The notes beneath the pieces are model-generated. The model had not been told where the DNA came from. It searched no databases and saw only the letters and a list, made by a program, of their open reading frames with translations. From the NCBI GenBank assembly GCA_021770785.1, contig JAETQH010000008.1:1-64000 (forward strand): a stretch of DNA of 64,000 nt, read 5' to 3'. Both the position numbers and the translations under genes were made by a program. How positions within the stretch are numbered: the first letter of the stretch is position 1; every line of letters begins with the position of its first letter. This document shows positions 58,310 through 64,000 of the stretch, piece after piece. This stretch comes from Lachnospiraceae bacterium (GTDB taxonomy: Bacteria > Bacillota > Clostridia > Lachnospirales > Lachnospiraceae).

Positions 58310-59947
58310 TTAATCGTTCTTTTTTCTTTTTAGCACTCCTTGCTTAACTTCATAGACTTTATCAAAATCATTCATATATGCACCAAACGTATCATGTGTC
58401 ACAATTATAACCATACACTTTAAATCTAAAAGCAATTTCATAATTGCTTCTGTAGTTTCAGAATCTAAACTGGAAGTAATTTCATCAACTATAAGCAAAT
58501 CATATCTTCTTATTATTAGGCGTGCCAAAGCAATTCTTTGAAGTTGACCTCCTGATAAATTTTTAATGTTTTCACTAATAATTGTATCAATTCCATTTTC
58601 CAATGCAGCTACAACCTCGCACAAACCAACTTGTTCCAATACGCTATTTATCATCGTGTCTGAGTATTGTTCATATAAGCATATATTATTTCTAATCGTA
58701 TCATTAAATATATATGGTGTCTGTGATACATAGCCAATAGAATATTTACTTTCAGAATACTGCATTATTCTATTTTCATTATCATAAAACAATATTTCAC
58801 CTGAATATCCTTTTAAATTTCCGCACAAAATCTTCGCAAGAGTTGACTTTCCAGAACCACTCTCTCCAATTAGTGCTATTTTTTCATCTTTTTCACATCT
58901 GAAACTAATATCATTCAAAACATTTTCTTTAGAATTATCATATGTAAACTGCACATTTTTAATATCGACTTTTGCAAGGTGACGCTTTTTTAAATTTTCA
59001 AATTCTTCCTTTTCATCTAAGTTCATTAATATTTCTATTTTTTCTCTTATTTTTACAGACGCCTTCAATCTTGCACAATTTTGTGCTATGACTTGACACG
59101 GTGCAGTAACGAAATTCGATAAGTTTGTTGCAGCCACCATATATCCTAAAGATATTTTTCCTTTTAGCACCAAAAGCATACCAAACATAAGTACTAAAAA
59201 AAATAAACTATTACTTAATAATGAAGATAATGTAATTGAATAATTAACCGTTTTTTGAAATTTGTATTCACTATTTGCTAATTTTTGAGCATGTTCCTTA
59301 TTTCTTTCTCCAAATAAATATTGCACCCGAAAGTTAGAAATAACTTCATAGCCATTTAAAATCTCTGTAGTATTTCTCACATATTCTTCAGATTTTTGCG
59401 AAAAGTTTATCCGACTTTGTTTTAAACGTTTTTCTAAAATTTTAGGAAGAATCAATGGTGCAATTGCTGCGATACATACAAATAGTAACATTGTTGGATC
59501 AATATAAATATACATACATAACGCAAAAAATAACATCATTCCATATGTAATTATTTGATATAAAGAAGAAAAATAATCATCACTTAATATTTTCATATCG
59601 TTTGTCAAAAGAGAGAGATCTGCTGTGCTACTAGAAGCGCTATATTTTTTCATACTTCTCTTTAAAATAGCCTCCATTGAGCAATCTCTTAAATACTTAA
59701 TGGATTCACTTTGTAATTTTGAATAAATATTTCTTGAAATCGTTTCCGTCACAAATGATATTGAAATAAGTATTAGCCCTAAAATTAAGTACTTAATTAC
59801 CTCCTTCTCTCCGCTAGCATCAATAATCCATTGTAATATAAAAGATTTTAAAGGTGCTACAAATCCTAATATTAAAGTAATCATTAAAAAACCTATAAAA
59901 GCTATTTTTCTTTTTTTAAAATAAGAACTTACTGTTATTTTTTTCAT
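58310..59947 (-). CDS. ABC transporter, fused membrane and ATPase domains (peptide exporter)
   Basis: A 545-residue half transporter with five or six membrane helices (about 15-290) and an ATPase domain with Walker A GESGSGKST, Q-loop SIGYVSQTPYIFNDTI, signature LSGGQLQRIALARL, Walker B LLIVDEITSS and the H-loop IVTHDTF. There is no N-terminal C39 peptidase, so leader removal would need another protease. It heads the operon with the radical SAM genes, pointing to export of a modified peptide. Low GC content relative to the flanking dnaX operon suggests transfer. Confidence 0.9.
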   Translation of the reverse strand: MKKITVSSYFKKRKIAFIGFLMITLILGFVAPLKSFILQWIIDASGEKEVIKYLILGLILISISFVTETISRNIYSKLQSESIKYLRDCSMEAILKRSMKKYSASSSTADLSLLTNDMKILSDDYFSSLYQIITYGMMLFFALCMYIYIDPTMLLFVCIAAIAPLILPKILEKRLKQSRINFSQKSEEYVRNTTEILNGYEVISNFRVQYLFGERNKEHAQKLANSEYKFQKTVNYSITLSSLLSNSLFFLVLMFGMLLVLKGKISLGYMVAATNLSNFVTAPCQVIAQNCARLKASVKIREKIEILMNLDEKEEFENLKKRHLAKVDIKNVQFTYDNSKENVLNDISFRCEKDEKIALIGESGSGKSTLAKILCGNLKGYSGEILFYDNENRIMQYSESKYSIGYVSQTPYIFNDTIRNNICLYEQYSDTMINSVLEQVGLCEVVAALENGIDTIISENIKNLSGGQLQRIALARLIIRRYDLLIVDEITSSLDSETTEAIMKLLLDLKCMVIIVTHDTFGAYMNDFDKVYEVKQGVLKRKKND

Positions 59948-60167
59948 TATGCTATCACCTCGTTATACTTTTATATTTCGCAACCATCTATGAAACTACG
60001 TTTATTCAACATATAAAAAGTTACAATCTGTCCTAGTGTCTTGTCTCAGTTTTTTGAAACCCTCCATATTGAGGCTGGTAAAATGCACATAGTGTATTCT
60101 CTCCTTCATCTGCTCTACGGTGATATTTTCCTTAGACTCAATCCGTTTTGTCCCCAAAAGACAAATC

Positions 60168-60209
60168 AAGGGCTGCCGCGCAACCCCTTGTATCTGCGTC
60201 ACAGCCCTT
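60168..60209 (-). terminator. Hairpin after ebfC
   Basis: AAGGGCTG and CAGCCCTT pair as an 8-bp stem with a GC-rich loop; the minus strand continues with a T-rich GATTTGTCTTTT. It lies 20 bases past the ebfC stop and probably ends the dnaX-ebfC transcript. The rest of 59948-60228 holds no gene I can support. Confidence 0.6.
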
Positions 60210-60228
60210 CTCTTCTCATCCGGATTTT

Positions 60229-60576
60229 TTAGAACATTCCGCCTAAGCCGCCCATTCCTCCGGTAATTTTCGCCATAGAGTTAGAGGAAACCTCTTCTAA
60301 CTGGCGGAGCGCCTCGTTGGTGGCCGCCATGATTAAATCCTCTAACATCTCAATATCATCCGGGTCAACCACTTCCTCGGATAATTTCACCTTTGTGATT
60401 TCCTTTTTGCCGGAAATGGTTACTTCCACTGCACCGCCCCCTGCGGTAGCCGTAATCTCTTTTTCCTCTAATTCTTTCTGTGCCTCTTCCATCTGACGCT
60501 GCATTTTCTGCGCCTGCTTCATCAGATTATTCATATTTCCCGGCATACCGCCCGGAAAACCGCCTCTCTTTGCCAT
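60229..60576 (-). CDS. ebfC: Nucleoid-associated protein EbfC/YbaB
   Basis: I chose the ATG at 60574-60576 after CAAGGAGGATTGAA. The 115 residues show the family core: [40 protein letters not shown], and [18 protein letters not shown], with a Gly/Met-rich end. It forms dimers that bind DNA. It follows dnaX, as usual, but recR does not follow it. Confidence 0.95.
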   Translation of the reverse strand: MAKRGGFPGGMPGNMNNLMKQAQKMQRQMEEAQKELEEKEITATAGGGAVEVTISGKKEITKVKLSEEVVDPDDIEMLEDLIMAATNEALRQLEEVSSNSMAKITGGMGGLGGMF

Positions 60577-60687
60577 TTCAATCCTCCTTGTTTTGCGAAG
60601 CAAAATTCCTCTCTGCTGCCTTTGCAGAGTTTGCGCCCCTGCAGGAGCAAACATCTTTCATCAAGCGAAAGCTGTCGGATTTTCCTC

Positions 60688-62274
60688 CTAGAATTCTTCT
60701 TCCTCAATCTCAAAATTGATAAGCTGACGCAAATCCGGGTAGATTTCTCCGCTCGGATGCCCAGTATCATTTAATTTTACCAGAAGTTCCACTTCTTTGC
60801 CAAGTCTTTCTGCAATAATTGCCTTAAACTCATCCTGACAGTTAGAACGGTTCTCACTGATATAGCTGTAAGCATTCTCATCGTCATACACCAGAAGCAG
60901 GCTCTCCCCCGGTCCTAAAGAAGGTAAACCTTTCTTTAAATAATTTTTGGTAAGTCCTGTCATCTGAGAGAGGATCCCGTTCCAGTTGTTCACAATCTGT
61001 GTGATATCCTCCGGTATCGCCTTGGGAAGCTCCGCTTTCGGCATTTCCCCGTCAGGCTGCCCCGGCTGTCCGCTGTTTACTCCTCCCTGCCTGGCCGAAC
61101 CTCCCGGCGCCATCACCACACCTTTTTCTAATTTTTTTTCCAGGCTGTCCACCCGGTCAAGGAGGGAGGTATAATCTTTCTCCATCTCCGGTTTACAGAG
61201 CTTTATCACTGCTATCTCAATTAAAATACGTTTCTGTCCGGCATATTTTATCTGGCTGCCCAATTCAGAAAAGATACGGATATAGCGCATCAATATCTCC
61301 GTATCTACCATTCCGGCTTCTTCCTTTAGCAGGGCAAGATTTTCTGTGGAAATATCCAGCACATCCTCCATATCATCAGAACTTTGCACTAACATCAAAT
61401 TCCGCAGATACCATGTGAAATCTGTCACAAACTGCCCTAGCTCCCTGCCCTCTACCACCATCTCGTCAATGATGCCGATGGCTCCCGTAACATTTTTGTC
61501 TAATATCTGGCGGAGCAGGCGGCTGAAAATCTCAGTGTCCACCGCCCCTAGCGTCTCAAGCACCTTGTCATAGGTAAGCTCCTGCCCTAAATAAAAAGCA
61601 ATACACTGGTCTAACAAACTTAAAGCGTCACGCATGGAACCGTCCGCCGCCTTTGCCACATAGCGGATTGCCTTTTCCTCCACCGTGACCTGCTCTTTTT
61701 CCATCAGTTCCATCAGCCTTGCGGAAATGGTGTCGATAGAAATCCTGCGGAAATCATACCGCTGGCATCTCGATAAAATGGTAATGGGTATCTTGTGCGC
61801 CTCTGTCGTTGCTAAAATAAACATCACATAGGAGGGTGGCTCTTCTAGGGTTTTGAGCAACGCATTAAAGGCTCCTATGGATAACATATGAACCTCATCA
61901 ATAATATAGACTTTATATTTTCCCTCTGTGGGGCGATATTCCACTTCCTCCCGAATCTGGCGGATATTATCCACACCGTTGTTGGAAGCGGCATCGATTT
62001 CAATCACATTCATGGAACTGCCCGCCGCAATGGCTTTGCAGGAAGGGCACTCACCGCAGGGACTTCCGTCCACCGGGTGCTCGCAGTTGACCGCCTTGGC
62101 AAAAATCTTCGCAATGGTAGTCTTCCCCGTCCCCCTTGTCCCACAAAACAGATAGGCGTGACCGATACGGTCCGCCTTAATCTGATTTTTTAAAGTTGTA
62201 ACAATATGGTCCTGCCCCTTGACATCTTCAAACTCACTGGGGCGGAATTTACGGTATAGCGCCGTATATGACAT
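60688..62274 (-). CDS. dnaX: DNA polymerase III subunits gamma/tau
   Basis: 528 residues. Walker A GTRGTGKTT (45-53), zinc Cys set (CEHPVDGSPCGECPSC), Walker B YIIDEVHMLS and sensor-1/SRC ILATTEAHKIPITILSRCQR. It is the clamp loader motor and links polymerase subunits. The C-terminal tau-like part is shorter than in Bacillus. No internal slippery A run is obvious to me. Confidence 0.96.
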   Translation of the reverse strand: MSYTALYRKFRPSEFEDVKGQDHIVTTLKNQIKADRIGHAYLFCGTRGTGKTTIAKIFAKAVNCEHPVDGSPCGECPSCKAIAAGSSMNVIEIDAASNNGVDNIRQIREEVEYRPTEGKYKVYIIDEVHMLSIGAFNALLKTLEEPPSYVMFILATTEAHKIPITILSRCQRYDFRRISIDTISARLMELMEKEQVTVEEKAIRYVAKAADGSMRDALSLLDQCIAFYLGQELTYDKVLETLGAVDTEIFSRLLRQILDKNVTGAIGIIDEMVVEGRELGQFVTDFTWYLRNLMLVQSSDDMEDVLDISTENLALLKEEAGMVDTEILMRYIRIFSELGSQIKYAGQKRILIEIAVIKLCKPEMEKDYTSLLDRVDSLEKKLEKGVVMAPGGSARQGGVNSGQPGQPDGEMPKAELPKAIPEDITQIVNNWNGILSQMTGLTKNYLKKGLPSLGPGESLLLVYDDENAYSYISENRSNCQDEFKAIIAERLGKEVELLVKLNDTGHPSGEIYPDLRQLINFEIEEEEF

Positions 62275-62293
62275 TTTAATTTCCTCTTCTACA

Positions 62294-63367
62294 CTAGTCT
62301 CCGAAGCTAATTCCGGTGCGTTTTGCTTCCTTAATCATCTGGCTGTCCGGGTCAACGATTTTTAATTTTCCTGCCACCTCGCCTAACGGCACACGCTTTG
62401 TCTTGCCGTTTACCATGGCAATCATGTTGCCGTAATCTTCGTCCATAATGGCTTTTGCCGCCGCGGAGCCAAGTCTGGTGCAGAGCACTCTGTCGTAAGG
62501 ACAGGGGCTTCCGCCACGCTGGGTATGTCCCGGCACGGTAACACGGACTTCCACGCCTATCTCCTTAAATATCTTGTCCGCAATCTCGTAGGAAACAGAC
62601 GGATATTTTCTCTTTGCCACCTTCTCTTTGTATTCTTTCTTGGAAAGCGCAGCATCTTCTTTGGAGATTGCCCCCTCTGCCACCGCTAAGATGGTGAAGC
62701 CTTTTCCTGCCTTGGTACGTTTGTTGATGGCTTCAATTACCTTGTCAATATCATAAGGGATTTCCGGAAGCAGGATAATATCGGCACCGCCTGCCACTCC
62801 GGCATACAAGGTCAGCCAGCCCACCTTATGCCCCATGACCTCCACGATAAATACGCGGTTGTGGGATGCGGCTGTGGTGTGAATACAGTCAATACAGTCC
62901 GTGGCAATGTTGATGGCGCTCTGAAAGCCGAAGGTGACATCTGTGCCGTAAATATCATTGTCGATGGTCTTGGGAAGATGAATGATATTTAAGCCCTCTT
63001 CCCTCAAAAGATTGGCTGTCTTCTGGGTTCCGTTTCCACCTAAAATCACAAGGCAGTCTAAGTTTAATTTATAATAGGTAGATTTCATCGCCTCCACTTT
63101 GTCAAGTCCGTTTGCGTCCGGCACACGCATCTGTTTAAACGGCTGTCTAGAAGAGCCTAAGATGGTTCCCCCCTTTGTGAGAATGCCTGAAAAATCGGCA
63201 GATGTCAGGAGACGGTAATCTCCGTAAATCAATCCCTTGTATCCGTTTAAGAAACCGTAAACTTCCAGTCCGTCTACGTTTCCACTAAGTCCCTTTACCA
63301 CTCCCCGCATTGCCGCATTTAATGCCTGGCAGTCGCCGCCGCTGGTTAATAATCCGATTTTCTTCAT
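62294..63367 (-). CDS. pfkA: 6-phosphofructokinase
   Basis: I chose the ATG at 63365-63367 (MKKIGLLTSGGDCQALNAAM) because GGAGG lies 8 bases upstream; an ATG two codons earlier is too close to it. The PFK signatures are GGDCQALNAA, LGGNGTQKTANLL, LPKTIDNDIYGTDVTFGFQS and VPGHTQRGGSPCPYDRVL. The nucleotide-loop GGNGTQ and the PKTIDND Lys depart from the classic bacterial ATP enzyme (GGDGS, PGTIDND), so the phosphate donor is not certain. It lies upstream of dnaX in the same direction. Confidence 0.9.
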   Translation of the reverse strand: MKKIGLLTSGGDCQALNAAMRGVVKGLSGNVDGLEVYGFLNGYKGLIYGDYRLLTSADFSGILTKGGTILGSSRQPFKQMRVPDANGLDKVEAMKSTYYKLNLDCLVILGGNGTQKTANLLREEGLNIIHLPKTIDNDIYGTDVTFGFQSAINIATDCIDCIHTTAASHNRVFIVEVMGHKVGWLTLYAGVAGGADIILLPEIPYDIDKVIEAINKRTKAGKGFTILAVAEGAISKEDAALSKKEYKEKVAKRKYPSVSYEIADKIFKEIGVEVRVTVPGHTQRGGSPCPYDRVLCTRLGSAAAKAIMDEDYGNMIAMVNGKTKRVPLGEVAGKLKIVDPDSQMIKEAKRTGISFGD

Positions 63368-63495
63368 CTGCATTTCCTCCTAACAAACATTTTCATTGCC
63401 AATATCTGACCGGCTTGTAATACCTATTTAAAATATTACCCTTTTCCATGATATTTTGCAATATTTGAAGAAAGAAAGATTTGTAGATTTTTCTT

Positions 63496-64000
63496 CTATA
63501 TCACCTGAAATCCAACTTCTGTCTTTTCCGTTTCTCCCTCCACAGAAATCACAAGTTTCCCGGCGCCGGGCAGTCCCTTTGCCCTTACCACCGCCAGCAG
63601 ACCGCCGTGATAGGTTTCCCATGTCTGCGAATCATAAGAGGTCACCGGCTGCGGGTCAGCGCTTCCCATGGCAAGCAGTTCGATACTGCCCTCCACCGCA
63701 GCCGTAATGCGCCGCTTTTCCGTCAGAATTTCCTTTCCGTTTTCGTCCGTCAGCCGGATTGAGACAAAAGCTAACTCCTCCGAACCTGCGTGGACTTCCT
63801 GTTTAAACGTCTCTGCCGACAGATGAACCTCCTCTCCACAAGTGGCAAGTGCAAAGCTGCCGACAGGCTTCCCGTCCCTATAACCGACAGCAGTCAGCGC
63901 CCCAGGCTCATACGCATGACGGAACGTAGCCACAAAACCATGTTCCCTGCCGGCAGGTTTCCTTCCCAGGGAAACTCCGTTTAAGAAAAGCTCTACCTCT
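63496..64000 (-). CDS. GH2 beta-galactosidase, C-terminal part (cut by window end)
   Basis: The frame is open to the window edge and reads EVELFLNGVSLGRKPAG then FVATFRHAYEPGALTAVGYR, the C-terminal beta-sandwich (DUF4982-like) of GH2 glycosidases. The remaining residues are an Ig-like domain with FVSIRLTDENGKEIL and WETYHGGLLAVVRAKGLPGA. The catalytic domain is outside the window. It may cleave host-derived or dietary beta-galactosides. Confidence 0.82.
   Translation of the reverse strand, partial: EVELFLNGVSLGRKPAGREHGFVATFRHAYEPGALTAVGYRDGKPVGSFALATCGEEVHLSAETFKQEVHAGSEELAFVSIRLTDENGKEILTEKRRITAAVEGSIELLAMGSADPQPVTSYDSQTWETYHGGLLAVVRAKGLPGAGKLVISVEGETEKTEVGFQVI

Noticed and set aside
60002-60202. 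66-codon minus-strand frame after ebfC
   Set aside because: No ribosome site, and its first half is the terminator-like hairpin at 60168-60209.
1-64000. CRISPR array or restriction-modification locus
   Set aside because: No regularly spaced repeat array was seen, and the only methyltransferase has no linked endonuclease.

Overview
The window looks like a chromosome segment of a Lachnospiraceae-type Firmicute: dnaX-ebfC, recR, split transketolase, DUF5711- and DUF6062-type proteins, strong AGGAGG ribosome sites and frequent TTG/GTG starts. The genus cannot be fixed from the sequence. About two thirds (1 to about 42.5 kb) is one prophage, with essentially every gene on the minus strand, so it is transcribed from high to low coordinates. 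Its left end, including any integrase and master repressor, lies outside the window.

Prophage, in transcription order. The early and accessory block (42.4-27.0 kb) holds a small HTH protein, a C-type-lectin/FGE-like protein carrying a diversity-generating retroelement (DGR) variable repeat, two YopX-like proteins, an HUH-type Rep-like protein, a DnaQ-like exonuclease, a RecU-like nuclease, a cytosine methyltransferase broken at a G8 tract, ParA, ParB and an RNA polymerase sigma-like/ArpU-like late regulator. The late block (26.9-4.5 kb) is a mosaic. It has a lambda-like packaging and head module (small and large terminase, gpW-like protein, portal, ClpP-fold prohead protease, decoration protein, capsid E) and a P2-like contractile tail (sheath, tube, -1 frameshifted chaperone, tape measure, gpX, gpD, gpV, gpU, gp25, gpJ, gpI). 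At its end lie the DGR (variable protein, Avd, template repeat, reverse transcriptase), holin-like proteins and an amidase.

Several signals lie beneath the gene list. The single DGR template matches two variable repeats 37 kb apart, and each repeat is followed by a hairpin with the same GATA loop. Five copies of a 17-bp palindrome sit inside unrelated coding sequences, one next to parB, and are candidate dispersed parS sites. Two copies of a 31-bp element with a tandem TTGCCCG repeat abut an extended -10 box and are each followed by an intrinsic terminator, a layout like a late promoter under activation or antitermination control. There is also a plus-strand small RNA with consensus promoter and terminator next to the Rep gene, an operator array whose best copy fills a perfect promoter spacer, and a tRNA-like element with its own terminator.

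Host flank (42.6-64 kb): cvpA, a DUF5711 protein, a LysM protein, split transketolase, recR, then on the plus strand a large GH16 glucanase and a DUF6062 protein, then dnaX-ebfC, pfk and the end of a GH2 beta-galactosidase. An 11-kb accessory stretch sits between ebfC and recR, which are normally adjacent. It carries an IS110 element with a structured non-coding end and a probable RiPP cluster: a 40-residue Cys-containing precursor, two radical SAM/SPASM enzymes (one frameshifted) and an ABC exporter.
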